This document shows positions 46,137 to 58,013 of a stretch of 64,000 nucleotides of DNA, piece by piece. Every line of letters starts with the position of its first letter. Positions within the stretch are counted from its first letter, which is position 1. This stretch comes from Mikania micrantha (Eukaryota; Streptophyta; Magnoliopsida; Asterales; Asteraceae): contig CM018694.1 in assembly GCA_009363875.1 (NCBI GenBank), positions 248,001 through 312,000 on the forward strand, written 5' to 3'. The position numbers were made by a program, and so were the translations under genes. The notes under the pieces are model-generated. The model was not told the DNA's origin. It saw only the letters and a program-made list of their open reading frames with translations, and did not search any database.

Positions 46137-46670
46137 TGTAACAACTATTTGACTAGTTGTGTAAGTCTTAAAATTCAAAACAAGATTGTTTCTCGATAAA
46201 CATGAAATTGTTTTGAAAAACTCGGGTATTTTATATGTTTTGTGCAAACAAAGAACGGGAAATACTTACAGAAGCATCCTCTGCTTTGCATAAGCAAAGA
46301 CCTGGATGTGTGACGTTAAGGCCACTGTGTCTGTAGATCAGTAATGTAAAAGATGCCAATGAGCACAAAGATGATAGAACCCCCTCTTGTTCTTGATTCT
46401 AATTTAATAGATCTGTTCTTTTCTCTTCTCACCTTAAACTATGTCGGACTTAGCTAAATTAACTGGATCGATGAAGATTAGGATTTAGTTAATTTAGCTA
46501 GATCTTTTGAGTAATCACTGAAATTAAATCATTACGAACATGATTTTTATGTAAATAATTTATTTGAATTAATTGTTATATGATGATACTTTAAATGCCC
46601 ATGAGCTTGTGAACAATCTACACATGCCTCGTGGCATCCCGACGTTTCCGCCATCGGTCGAGGTGTTACA
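46137..46670 (+). repeat. Element F2 5' LTR (534 bp)
   Basis: TGTAACAACTATTTG to CGAGGTGTTACA. The start is chosen from the inverted ends and has no partner LTR for confirmation. Confidence 0.6.
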
Positions 46671-46672
46671 GA

Positions 46673-46686
46673 TTGGTATCAGAGCC
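46673..46686 (+). promoter_or_regulatory. Element F2 primer binding site (tRNA-iMet)
   Basis: TTGGTATCAGAGCC two bases after the LTR end, followed by CTGGGTTGTAGGGAATTAGG, which parallels the post-primer sequence of element D. Confidence 0.85.
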
Positions 46687-47447
46687 TGGGTTGTAGGGAA
46701 TTAGGTTACTAGAAATGGTTGACCTAGTCTGTAACCATAGGATACCCTAGTATGAAATTATTTTATACACTAGCTACTATATTCAGGATTATGTGCTTGT
46801 ATATTTATTACATGTTAACTGAACTCCTGGTATATATATGGATTGCATATGTTTCTTGTTGATTACTTCTTCATTTGATTGATTGTGCCCTAACGACTCG
46901 ATAAGGACATACTCGTGATGTATTGTAAAGGTGGTGGGCTGGCGGCTGAAGCAGTTGGGACTGACTTCTATGTATGCCCAATACATATACGATTTACAAT
47001 ACATTGGGTGGATGTCAGTGTTAAGGAATATGGGAGATGTTTGTTAGGAAAATACTTATTTGCTTAGGAGTGATATATCTGTGATCACCAGACAAGGACA
47101 CACTCGTAATATATCACGAAGGTGGTGGGCTGGTGGCTGGATAGGTTGTGACCGACTCCTACGTATGCCATATACATAGACCATTTGTGGTATATTGGGG
47201 GTCTGTTAGTGTCGGGAACTGATGATATTACTAGGATATGATGGAAAATTATGGTTGGATATTGATTATTGAGAATGATTGGAGGAAGCTTATGGATATG
47301 CACACTTATGAACATTTATTATGGACATATAATTGAAGGAAGATATGAACTCTTAGTGACAATTTGGACACTTAGTGAGGATATGAACCCTTATTGATGA
47401 TATGGTCATTGAGAACTGACATGGAACTATAGTAAACATAGACATTA
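46687..47447 (+). other. Element F2 leader with two cassette copies
   Basis: Non-coding. Two copies of a block with ACTCGTGATGTATTGTAAAGG or ACTCGTAATATATCACGAAGG, then TGGTGGGCTGGCGGCTG or TGGTGGGCTGGTGGCTG, then TATGCCCAATACATATACG or TATGCCATATACATAGACC (46905-47030 and 47095-47215). Corresponds in position to the two leader cassettes of B, C and D. Confidence 0.65.
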
Positions 47448-47748
47448 TGTCACACCCCGAGCCGGCGGGCTGGATCGACTTTCACGTCGGGCGGAAGGTT
47501 CTCGGGGCGTGATATCGTGTGACAATCAAAATGATCAAATTGTTTACATGGCACATGATATATAAATGAGAAATGCTAACATGACATTGATACATAATTA
47601 CAAAGTTAAATTACATTGTTATGTTCATAATTTAACTAAGTAATTCTACCAAAAAGAATCATTGAGTTTTCTATCTTGTATCTGCACAAGATTTACAAAA
47701 GATGATTCAAAGTTTTGTCATTCAAAATATGCACAACACAAAATGAAG

Positions 47749-47753
47749 CTAGG
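47749..47753. repeat. Element C target-site duplication, left copy (CTAGG)
   Basis: Identical to 61704-61708. Confidence 0.93.
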
Positions 47754-48630
47754 TGTCACACCCCTGCGCCGCGTGCGGAATCCACGGCGCGGTGACGTAT
47801 GATCAGTTGAATCATGCACAAGTATTGAATAAGAACAACCACAATGGATTACTACATTTCATAATGTTTAGACAGTTGATTTGTTACAGACAATCTATCT
47901 ATCAAAAGTAAGACAACTACAGACCCAAAATATAGTTTACAAAATAAGACTCCAAACAAGACAATTAAACATTTAGGATTTAGTGTGTTTCTAATCCATC
48001 CTAGCATGTTTCTTCATCTTGTTCTATCTTAGTATGGTCTCCTTAGTTGTCTCTGAGAATGCCTTAAACCTGATTACCTGAAACACGTGAAAAGTAACTG
48101 TCAACTACAGACGTAGTTGGTGAGAACAATAGGTTTAAACATTTGTAAACATGAGTTATATAATATAAGACATAGGTAAGTTAAAGCATCATAAGATTCA
48201 CACGGATGAGCTGCAACCCAAACTAACATCAAGTGAGAAAATGAGTGTAAACAGTCCAATCACTGCTTGCACATGAGTCAACATATAATATCAAGTCCCA
48301 AACCACGTTTGGAGTTAGATAATGTGTCAACAGTTTTGAATAAACCATATGTAACCGAAATCTGCAGTTAGTTTATAAAACAGATTTAAAAACTAACTGC
48401 AGCAATCGGTCTGCCCCAATGTATGTGTCCGCTTTCCCTTGTTGTGATCACCCAGTACTAACGCTAATGAATATGATACTTGATGGGTTTATAAGTTTGT
48501 TTACAACAATGGACACCATGTTTTCTGAATCTTACTTTAACCGGAGGTGTTAATGTCTTATTGAAAACCTGGATTTAACTCCACGAGTTGAATCCTTTGT
48601 TTATGTAACATGAAATGAATCTCTTGATTT

Positions 48631-48798
48631 GAATACCATGATGTGAACAACTTGACTTGAATACCATGTTTTGAACCAATGAATTTGAATACCATGTTTT
48701 GAACCAATGAATTTGGATACCATGTTGTGAACCAATGAATTTGGATACCATGTTGTGAACCACTTGTTTTGAATACCATGATGTGAGGACCTTGTGTA
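48631..48798. repeat. 28-bp tandem array, six units (element C left LTR)
   Basis: GAATACC or GGATACC starts at 48631, 48659, 48687, 48715, 48743 and 48771, exactly 28 bp apart. The right LTR copy is 58891-59058. Confidence 0.92.
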
Positions 48799-50788
48799 AT
48801 AACAAGGTTTATAACAAAAGGGTTTGTAAAATCCTTTAAAAGAACATTTGAGTAAGGCTGTTATAAAACATTTCAAGTAAACATTTTAAAATCCTTTTAG
48901 TAATAAGGGTTTAATAGTAAATAATTCCTTTAAAACAGTTGACAATTTCCTTAAACAGTTAAAGAATCACTTGGATTCATAAGATAAACCTGTACTGTTT
49001 ATGAATGCACATAAACTGTGCAATGAAACAAGATTGAAATAGCGGTTTTGATCACGTGTTCCACCCCAAAACAGTTATAAAACAGTAAAAGAGGGGCTAA
49101 AGTTCTCACCTGTCTGCAGTAGACTCTGAACTAAACAGTTAGCAAGTAGCAAACAGGACTTCTAACTTGTTCCTATATCATTGTAATCATACATAAGATA
49201 TAAGATTTATAATTGTATAGCTTTGATTCATTGATTGACTTGTGTTCTCATGATTTGATTGTTGTGAAAACTTGTATGTTATGCTTTGAGTCATTTGATT
49301 GATCATGGGTCCAAGAAACTTATGAAATGCTCTTTGATGCATACTTCTTATGCATAAATGATATTTGATAGCCATTGATTACCATTTGTTGTGAAAAGAT
49401 GTTCAATTGATTTCAAGTCATTGTGATTATGAATTGATCTCTCGATTATGTTAAGTTGTCACTTAACCTCTTCGTGATCAATTCATAAATGTCATAAGTC
49501 AAGGCCAACACAATTGAGCCTTAAGCCCCTAAACCATGAGGCTTAACAAGACCATGGCCCACTTGGATCGACCATGGGCCAATTGAATGTGCTATTGGGC
49601 CAACTGAATATAGGATTGGTCCCAACACATGTATATAAGCCTTGTGACAAGCTAAAGTTGATATCAAGCCAATTAAAGATCTTAATGGGCCTAAAGTCAC
49701 TAAGTGGTTCAAAGGGAATAACATGGGCCAACTATGATTATTTGGGCCCAAAGGGTTTATTTGGGTCTTGTAGCATTGTATTGGGCCAAATGAAGTTGCA
49801 TGGAAATATTCTAACGTGAGCCGATGCTATTTAGTCGATTGGGCCAATAATACAACAAAATGTGTAAATTTGGGTCTCGGCCAACCCTCTTGGCAGCGAA
49901 CCCTTCAGGTTCATGCCTAAGGGTTAGGCTACAGTTGGACGAACCATGCAGGGTTCGTGTAATAGCAAGGGGTTCGCAGTCATGGTTCGACAATTGTATA
50001 AATGGTTCACTAGGGTTCGTCCACCGGAGGTTTGTTATCATGCCCTAGGGTTCGCTGCTCGTGACCAAGGGTTCGTTGACCATAATCATCCACGAGGGTT
50101 CGGTTGGTCATGCCACGAACCATGCAGGGTTCGTGGCTCATTCGCGGCTCAAGCATGGCGACTAGGGTTCGTGGGGGATTATCATGCAAGGTTCGCAGAA
50201 GGTGTGCACTGAGAAGGGTTCGTTGGGTCATCAAGTGGTTCGTGAAGGCTCGTGAAACACTTCAGGGTTCGGCCATTTGCAGCTGAGGGTTCGTTGGACC
50301 CAACTGGTTCGGTGATGGCTCGTGGGATTGAACAGGGTTCGGCTGGTTGCTGAAGAGGGTTCGGCAGCCCCCTCTTTTTCCACGAACCTGTAACAACTTC
50401 GTATTCCCATCGAGCTACAGCCATCCCTGATGAAGTCTCCACATAATCGGTGTACAAGCAACACATTTCGAAGGTCAAGGGTTGGTCTACGTGGCCTTTA
50501 TCACCGTTTTAAGCATGGGTTATCAAGAACATAACGAAAACCCTATTTTTCCGAACTTCAAGCTCAATTACCTCGAGATTGGCTGGATGAAACCACGATA
50601 TTCTTGTACTTTCTGGTAGAGTTTGTTGAGAGCTTCGCGTGGACACCAAGAACTCCGAAATCCGTTGAGAAATAAGCGAGTTACGCGCGTTTAAAGCTTG
50701 GTTTTTAGAGAGAGAGAGGGGTAGACGAACTATTAGAGAGAGAAAGGGTTGTTGGTGGAATTTATGAGCATTTAAGCCTTGTTCAAGG

Positions 50789-50798
50789 CTTTTATAGC
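50789..50798 (-). promoter_or_regulatory. TATA box of element C 3' LTR
   Basis: CTATAAAAGC on the minus strand. The CGCGTATTTTACGCG inverted repeat lies upstream (near 50850) and a CT-rich leader downstream. Confidence 0.65.
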
Positions 50799-51444
50799 TC
50801 GGGTGAAGTTCGGGTCCGTTTCGGTCGCTCGGTTCGCGTTTCCGGAACGTAACGCGTATTTTACGCGGTTAAAATAAAAAGAGTTATTAAACTCCTTAAA
50901 ATGATGAGTTTCAAAATTGTAAAAATATAAAATAATAATTTAATTATTTTTACTCTTCGTGTGTTGTCGGATCGTTAAAACATTCGAAATTACGTGTATA
51001 CCCGCAATCGCGTACGTTTTCCGATCGTATTAAAATATTTAGAGTCGTTTAATCGTAATTATAAGTTCAACATTCGTACTATTATGGATCGTCACCCATA
51101 ACTATACTCAGTCTCGCTTACAGATTACGATCTTGGTTGAATTAATTAATTGTTATACTATTCGTCTCAACACTACGCACTAACACTAACCTGTTACACC
51201 GAACGCAGTATATGTATAGGGCTCACTCTCGCTGCCCACCACTGTTTCGATATAACAAGTTACTGTTCTTGCTTAGTGAAATCGACTGTAAATAGATATT
51301 ACATACTTGTTTTCTGACTACTAGGATCCTGTAACACACAAGCACACATTATGAACATACTGAAACACATTGATGAACTGAACCATGAATAGACACTGTT
51401 CTAACACTGTTTACAACTACATGACTATATGCACAAATGTTACA

Positions 51445-51462
51445 GTCTCCCCTAGTTAAGGG
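51445..51462 (-). promoter_or_regulatory. Element C polypurine tract
   Basis: AACTAGGGGAGAC on the minus strand, next to the 3' LTR. Confidence 0.8.
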
Positions 51463-51477
51463 AATTTCGTCCCGAAA

Positions 51478-53220
51478 TTAACTAGCCGAAGATACTGTAA
51501 AAAGATGAGGGTACTTAAGCTTCATCTGGTCTTCACGTTCCCAGGTGAACTCAGCACCGCGTTTGCCCTCCCATCGTACCTTTACGATCGGGATACGACT
51601 GCGTTTAAGTTTCTTGACCCCATGATCCATGATTTCAACCGGACGTTCTATGAATTGCATGTTGTTCTGAATCTGTATGTCTTCCAGTGGAATCTGAACA
51701 TCATGATCCGCCAAGCATTTCTTAAGATTCGATACATGAAAAGTATCGTGAACATTGCTTAGCTCCACTGGAAGTTTGAGTTTGTAGGCTACGGGACCAA
51801 TCCGTTCCAGGATCTCAAAAGGTCCAACGTACCTTGGTGCAAGTTTCCCTTTCTTCCCGAATCGGACAACGCCTTTCCAGGGAGAAACTTTGAGTAAGAC
51901 TCGGTCACCGACTTGAAACTCAAGTGGTTTCCGACGTCGATCAGCATAACTCTTCTGCCGATCCCGTGCGGCCTTAAGCCGTGACTGAATGATTGTGATC
52001 TTGTCTGATGTTTCCTGAATGAGTTCTGGTCCTACGACCTGTGAGTCACCAATCTCGGTCCAACAGACCGGTGATCGGCACTTTCTACCATATAGAGCTT
52101 CGAATGGTGCACATTGAATGCTCGTATGATAGCTATTGTTATATGAAAACTCAATGAGTGGGAGATGAGTGTCCCAACTTCCACCGAAGTCAATGACACA
52201 AGAGCGGAGCATGTCCTCAAGTGTTTGGATAGTCCTCTCACTTTGGCCATCGGTTTGGGGATGATACGCCGTGCTAAGATTAACACGCGTTCCCAAAGCC
52301 TTTTGCAATGATTGCCAAAAGCGAGAAGTGAAGCGACTATCACGATCAGATATGATTGATGTTGGAGTACCATGACGTGCAATGATTTCGTTGATGTACA
52401 ATGTGGATAGCTTCTCCATCTTGTAATCCTCTCGGATAGGGAGAAAATGAGCAGATTTGGTGAGTCGATCAACGATCACCCAAATCGAATCGAAACCTCT
52501 CGGAGTTCTCGGCAACTTTGTTATGAAATCCATGGAAATTTGCTCCCATTTCCATTGAGGAATTTCAGGTTGTTGCAGAAGTCCCGAAGGCTTTTGATGT
52601 TCTGCCTTAACCTTTGAACAAGTAAGACATTTTCCCACGTACAGTGCTATGTCTTTCTTCATTCCCGGCCACCAGTAAGATGTCCTCAAGTCCTGATACA
52701 TCTTGTCGGCTCCAGGATGAACGGAGTATCGCGACTTATGTGCCTCATCACAGATGAGTGTGCGCAATTCTTCAGACTTTGGAATCCACATGCGGCCATT
52801 GAGATATAACAACCCATCTGATCGAGGTTCTAGTTTCTTCTCAATGCCACAATCCAAGTCTGTTTTGAGTTGATTATCTGTTACTACTTGTTGTTGTGCA
52901 ATACGAATCAAGTCTTTCAAGTTTGGCTGTGTGTTGATCTCCATGGCTCTTACACGAATCGGTTTGACTGGTTCCTTGCGACTAAGAGCATCCGCCACCA
53001 CATTGGCTTTACCCGCATGGTAACGAATCTCACAGTCGTAATCAGTTAGAAGCTCAACCCAACGTCGTTGTCTCATGTTGAGTTCTTTCTGATTGAGAAT
53101 GTGTTGAAGGCTCTTGTGGTCTGTATAGATGACACATTTAGTACCATACAGGTAGTGTCTCCAAATCTTCAATGCAAAGACCACAGCCCCTAACTCAAGG
53201 TCATGAGTAGTGTAATTCTT
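51478..53220 (-). pseudogene. Element C pol, part after the premature stop: RNase H end, integrase, chromodomain
   Basis: Continuous frame of about 570 codons. RNase H C-terminal half (IYTDHKS, GKANVVADALSR) is followed by the HHCC zinc domain of integrase (HKSRYSVHPGADKMY, KCLTCSK), the D,D-35-E core (MDFITKLPR, ISDRDSRF, HPQTDGQSERT), the GPFEIL region and a chromodomain (PVEIMDHGVKKLKRSRIPIVKVRW). No frameshift. It would be joined to the RT part in a working copy. The chromodomain would direct integration into methylated-histone chromatin, fitting its position inside another retrotransposon. Confidence 0.93.
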
Positions 53221-54873
53221 CTAGTGAACCTTGAGTTGTCTTGAAGCATAAGCGATGACCTTGTCCCGTTGCATAAGTACACAACCAAGACCAAGGTTTG
53301 AAGCATCACAGTAGACAATGAAATCATCACTGCCTTCTGGAAGACTAAGGATAGGGGAATTGCATAACTTCTGTTTAAGAAGTTGAAATGCATCTTCTTG
53401 TTTCTGTCCCCATATAAAAGCTTGACTTTTCTGAGTCAATGTAGTGAGTGGCAAAGCTATCTTAGAGAAGTTTGCAATGAATCTTCTATAATATCCTGCC
53501 AGACCCAGAAATGAACGAATCTCTGTTGGAGTAGATGGAGTAGTCCAGTTCTTAATCGCCTCAATCTTGGCTGGATCTACATGAATTCCATCTTTGTTTA
53601 TGACATGTCCTAAGAAGTGAACCTCCTTTAGCCAAAATTCACACTTTGAGAATTTAGCATAAAGTTGTTCCTTTCTTAGTAGTTCCAAGACTTTCTTCAA
53701 GTGATCCTCATGTTCTCGTTCTGACTTGGAATAAATCAGTATATCATCAATAAAGACGATAACAAACTGATCCAAGTAGGGCCTGCAGACTCGATTCATC
53801 AAATCCATGAACACTGCGGGTGCATTGGTCAGCCCAAATGGCATAACCACAAACTCATAGTGTCCATATCGAGTCCTAAATGCAGTCTTTGGTATATCCT
53901 CATCATTTACTCTTAACTGATGATACCCGGATCGTAAATCAATCTTAGAGAAGCAAGTTGCTCCCTGTAATTGATCAAACAGATCATCGATCCTGGGCAG
54001 AGGATATCTATTCTTGATTGTCAACTTGTTCAGCTCACGATAATCTATGCACATGCGAAATGAACCGTCTTTCTTCTTGACAAATAGAACCGGAGCTCCC
54101 CATGGAGAGAAACTCGGTCTTATGAAACCTTTGTCTAAAAGTTCTTGAAGCTGACTAGACAGTTCTTGCATCTCAGATGGTGCTAACCGATACGGTGACT
54201 TCGCCACTGGATTTGCTCCAGGGACGAGGTCAATTCTAAACTCCACTTGTCGGACTGGTGGTAGTCCAGGCAAGTCTTCTGGAAATACGTCTGGATAGTC
54301 TTTGATAACCGGTACGTCTCCAACTGCTTTCTTGTCAGGTTTCTTTTCCACCACGTGAGCTAAGAATGCATAATATTTCTTCTTCAGATACTTCCTCGCC
54401 TTGATGCGCGATACAATCTTCAATTCGCGGCAGGGTTTCTCACCGTAGACTATCATCGTTTCGCCGGACGGTAGGGGAATTCGAATAAGTTTCTCCGAAC
54501 ATACGATTTCAGCATTATTCTTAGATAACCAATCCATTCCTACCACTACTTCAAAGCTTCCGAGGGTCATAGGAATAAGATCGATGGAAAAGAGATGGTC
54601 ATTTAGTCTTAGCTCACAAGCATTAATGATGGAATCTACAACTATGGTTTTACCATTCGCTACTTCTACAGTATAGGGAGCAGTAAGTGTGGATAGTTGC
54701 ATATTAAGAACAGAAGCAGTATGAGCAGAGATAAAGCTTTTATCAGCACCAGTATCAAATATGATAGGAACATAGTGATTATTGATAAGAAATGTACCCG
54801 TGATGACTGCTGGCTCTTCACGTGCTTCAGCAGTTCCAATAACGAAAGCACGAGCAACAGCAGTGGTGTGTTG
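53221..54873 (-). pseudogene. Element C protease, RT and RNase H start
   Basis: Frame of about 550 codons from the gag-protease junction to a TAG at 53221-53223, where element B has GAG (Glu). Protease DTGADKSF and GMDWLSK; RT with VKKKDGSFRMCIDYREL, SGYHQLR and FIDD (53744-53755); RNase H start YCDASNLGLGCVL. All catalytic residues intact. The 2-bp deletion at its upstream edge puts it out of frame with gag, so Gag-Pol could come only from a frameshift. Single frames are the rule in this lineage, so I read it as damage. Confidence 0.92.
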
Positions 54874-56006
54874 AGTTTTGGACACTGGTTTCTGAAGTGC
54901 CCTTCTGCCCCACAATTATAGCAGGCTCTTCCACCTGCAGCAGTAGAAGTTGTGGCAGCAGTTGTTGCAGCAATAAGATGAGCAGATCGACAAGTCGCTG
55001 CAAAGTGTCCCATACGCCCACACTTGTGACACTTTCTGCATGCAATAGTGGGTAGATGATGGTACTGGCATTTGGTGCAGAGTGGAAATGAGCCAGTGTA
55101 CTGCTTTCTGACATTAGCAGGTTGTGGCATAGCAGTGAGGGGAGTAGCATGAGTAGGTGCAGCCGCAGTCAACGCTGCAAAGTTCTTGATTGTCTTCTGT
55201 TTCTTCTTCTTGGGATGGTACTGTTCAGGCTTCTTGCCTTCCTCAATCTGTGCTCTTTTAAATCCCTTTCGGGTGAGCACTCCCGATTTAACATACTCCT
55301 CGGTCAGAGTAGCACCGAGTTGAATCGCGGCTTCCAAGGTAGTGGGGTTGTTCCCCATAACAGTTCCTCTAACCACTAGAGGCAAGCCTTCGATGTATTT
55401 CTCTATCCTGCGGGATAGAGGAGTAACCAGATGTGGTACCAAAATACACAACTCATGAAAACGAGTTGTATACTTGGCATTTTCGCCACTATCCTGCACC
55501 AGATTCCACATCTCCACCTCCAGCTTCTTTAGCTCGTGACGTGGACAAAACTTTTCCACCAGTAAGTTCTTGAATCCATTCCATGGTAAGGCTAGAGCGA
55601 CCTCACGTCCCCTGGTGTTCTTCTCAGAGTTCCACCAGGTGAGCGCTCCCTTATGAAAAGCACTTGAGGCCATCTTGACCTTCAGATTTTCAGGACATCC
55701 AGTGAAGTCGAGAATGTCTTCGATGCTTTCCAGCCACTGTAGTAGACCGGTAGCTCCTTCAGTACCAGAGTACTTGGGAGGCTTTGCATCATTGAACTGC
55801 TGGAATGTGAAGTTAGCAGTTCCAGTGTGATTAGTGTTGGAAGTTCGCTGAGTCACTGGTACTCCCCCGAAGATTTGGGTGATATCAGTGACCATGCCCG
55901 GGATCACATCCCGCATATGAACAGCGATAGCTCGAGCAATCTTGTTGATCTCATCGTCGTTGCCACTTGTTGAACCCCCTCCGTTAGGATCACGTCGGGG
56001 AGGCAT
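54874..56006 (-). pseudogene. Element C gag
   Basis: MPPRRDPNGGGS start, capsid domain, Lys-rich linker (KKKKQKTIKNF), Cys/His cluster CTKCQYHH, knuckle CHKCGRMGHFAATC (55031-54990) and knuckle CYNCGAEGHFRNQC (54923-54882). About 378 codons, intact up to the 2-bp deletion. Near 55845-55880 two small deletions (2 and 1 bp relative to element B) cancel, replacing a short N-terminal stretch. It could probably still make a Gag protein. Confidence 0.92.
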
Positions 56007-57997
56007 TCCACGAATAGAAGCCACAAGTGGGTCAGTAATGAGAATGGATACAATTGAATTTTCATGATAAGGTCAGTAATATATCCATACTACTAGTATT
56101 ATCATTCAATTGTAATATGATCCAGTACACGTATAAGTTATCAACTTATTTGCATACTTATCATGTGAATATGTACGATGTCTCATGATCTCACCACCAA
56201 ATCTACACACTGACACTTTCCCGATATACCGAAAATAGCTTATATATAGGGCTCACTCTCGCTGCCCACCACCGTTTCGATATACCACGATCATGCCCTT
56301 GCTAGCATTTGGCAACACGTTTGTACTGATTTCCAAGTGTGTTCCATTGATTAAGAATTCCATGAATCTTTGATCAACTTGAACTATGATTGATTCCATG
56401 ATTTAACTATGATTATGTTATGTGTGCACCTTCTAACAATCGTTAACATGTAGAACTAAATCATACGTGTGCTCTACACTTTCCCGTTAACCCATGTTAG
56501 CAAGTACTAATGATGTAATCACTTAAGAATTTCACTTAAGGTTTACATTGAAGGAATGTTCACAACTTGAGTGATTCACCATAATGTCTGGTTCATCCAA
56601 GTTTGAATTCCACTATGATTTGATTCACCAATGATTGTATCCCATGTGTTTGTACCCCATGTGTTTGACCAATGTTCAATGATTCCGGTTGTTCCCGAAT
56701 CCTCACTTCAAATTCAAGCGCCGAATTTTCCCTGACAAACCAAGATAAGCTTATATATAGGGTAAGCTCTCACCGACCCACCACTTACCTCAGTCCATCA
56801 GCGTTAATCCGCCGTTTGCATTTGAAGCTAAGATTCCAACCCTTGTTTGATTATGATTATCCCATGATCTCCTCTTGTTCTATGATTATGTTTATGATTG
56901 TGTAAACCATGGTCCTTAATTTACTAGAAACTAAGACCTTAGGTTTATGTATATGTGTCCTAGGTTAATCAACCTAGTTTCCCAATACTTACAGTACTGA
57001 GCATAATGATTTCCTGTGAGAACTTCAACTAAAGAATACTGTTACACAGATTCTAAGTTATAAAGTTCCTATGATAATGAATCCATGATAATGATAACAA
57101 TGACAAGGATTTCAAATCTAAGTTCTAAATTAATAGACCTCAACCTTTGAATTCCTATAGTGATATGACAAGGATCTCAAATCCAAGTTCTAAGTTAATA
57201 GATCTTGACCTTTGAATCCTATAATGAATATGACAAGGATCTCAAATCCAAGTTCTAAATTAATAGATATTGACCTTTGAATCCTATAATGAATATGACA
57301 AGGATCTCAAATCCAAGTTCTAAATTAATAGATCTTGACCTTTGAATCCTATAATGAATATGACAAGGATCTCAAATCCAAGTTCTAAATTAATAGATCT
57401 TGACCTTTGAATCCTATAATGAATATGACAAGGATCTTAGATCAAAGATACTAAATTAATAGATCTTTGCCTCTAAATCCCATAATGAATACGACAAGGA
57501 TCTTAGATCAAAGATACTAAATTAATAGATCTTTGCCTCTAAATCCCATAATGAATACGACAAGGATCTTAGACCAAAGATACTAAATTAATAGATCTTT
57601 GCCTCTAAATCCCATAATGAATATGACAAGAAATTCATATCAAAGATACTGATAATACAGATCTTTGCCTCTGAATTTCTATAATGATCTCTGTGTGAGA
57701 ATTTCAGATCAAGGATACTAAGAATATAGATCCTTGCCTCTGAAATCCTTAAATGCATATGTGTGAGAATTTAATCCGGTTTCTAAAATTATAGAATTCC
57801 GGTTCAAATTCTTTGACTCGATGTCTAATCTTAGAAGAATGTCCCTAAGATCTTTCAAGCTTATTGTAGACTTAATGCTCACTTAAGTTACTTAGATCCT
57901 AAGTATCCTCAAGCCTATAGCACTTAGTCCTATTGGGTAGCTTAGGTTATAGTCTAGGTCATTAAACATTGGGTTTTTCCTAGTTCTCTACAACCTT
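56007..57997 (-). other. Element C 5' leader (about 2 kb)
   Basis: Non-coding, with TATATATA cassettes at 56241-56250 and 56751-56760 and the 65/66-bp array. I noticed only about three differences from the element B leader over 2 kb. Confidence 0.85.
57102..57750. repeat. 65/66-bp tandem array in element C leader
   Basis: Units start at 57102, 57167, 57232, 57297, 57362 (65 bp) and 57427, 57493, 57559, 57625 (66 bp), then degenerate copies. Same register and sub-type order as in element B. Confidence 0.93.
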
Positions 57998-58011
57998 GGC
58001 TCTGATACCAA
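57998..58011 (-). promoter_or_regulatory. Element C primer binding site (tRNA-iMet)
   Basis: TTGGTATCAGAGCC on the minus strand, two bases from the 5' LTR. Confidence 0.93.
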
Positions 58012-58013
58012 CC

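Larger units (their letters stand above)
46137..47447 (+). mobile_element. Element F2: 5' LTR and leader of another LTR retrotransposon
   Basis: LTR 46137-46670 with perfect inverted ends TGTAACA...TGTTACA, a primer site at 46673, and a non-coding leader to 47447, where E2 interrupts it. The remainder is right of the window. The U5 end (CGTGGCATCCCGACG...GGTCGAGGTGTTACA) has the same style as the E family. With an iMet primer site, Ty3/Gypsy is likely but no coding sequence is visible. Confidence 0.65.
47754..51444 (-). repeat. Element C 3' LTR (3,691 bp)
   Basis: TGTCACACCCC...AATGTTACA. Carries one hairpin (CTGCAGTTAGTTT near 48361 pairing with AACTAACTGCAG near 48402), a six-copy 28-bp array (48631-48798), a GGTTCG cluster (49890-50375), a cassette (near 51205-51240) and a TATA box (complement of 50789-50798). 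Confidence 0.94.

Noticed and set aside
46137..46670. This LTR as the missing 3' LTR of Copia element F
   Set aside because: Its ends and sequence (TGTAACA...TGTTACA, 534 bp) do not match the F 5' LTR (TGTAG...CTACA, 388 bp), and it is followed by a primer site, as a 5' LTR is.
54666..54915. Programmed frameshift between gag and pol in element C
   Set aside because: Elements B and D keep gag knuckle and protease linker in one frame and C lacks two bases at the spot, so a deletion is simpler.
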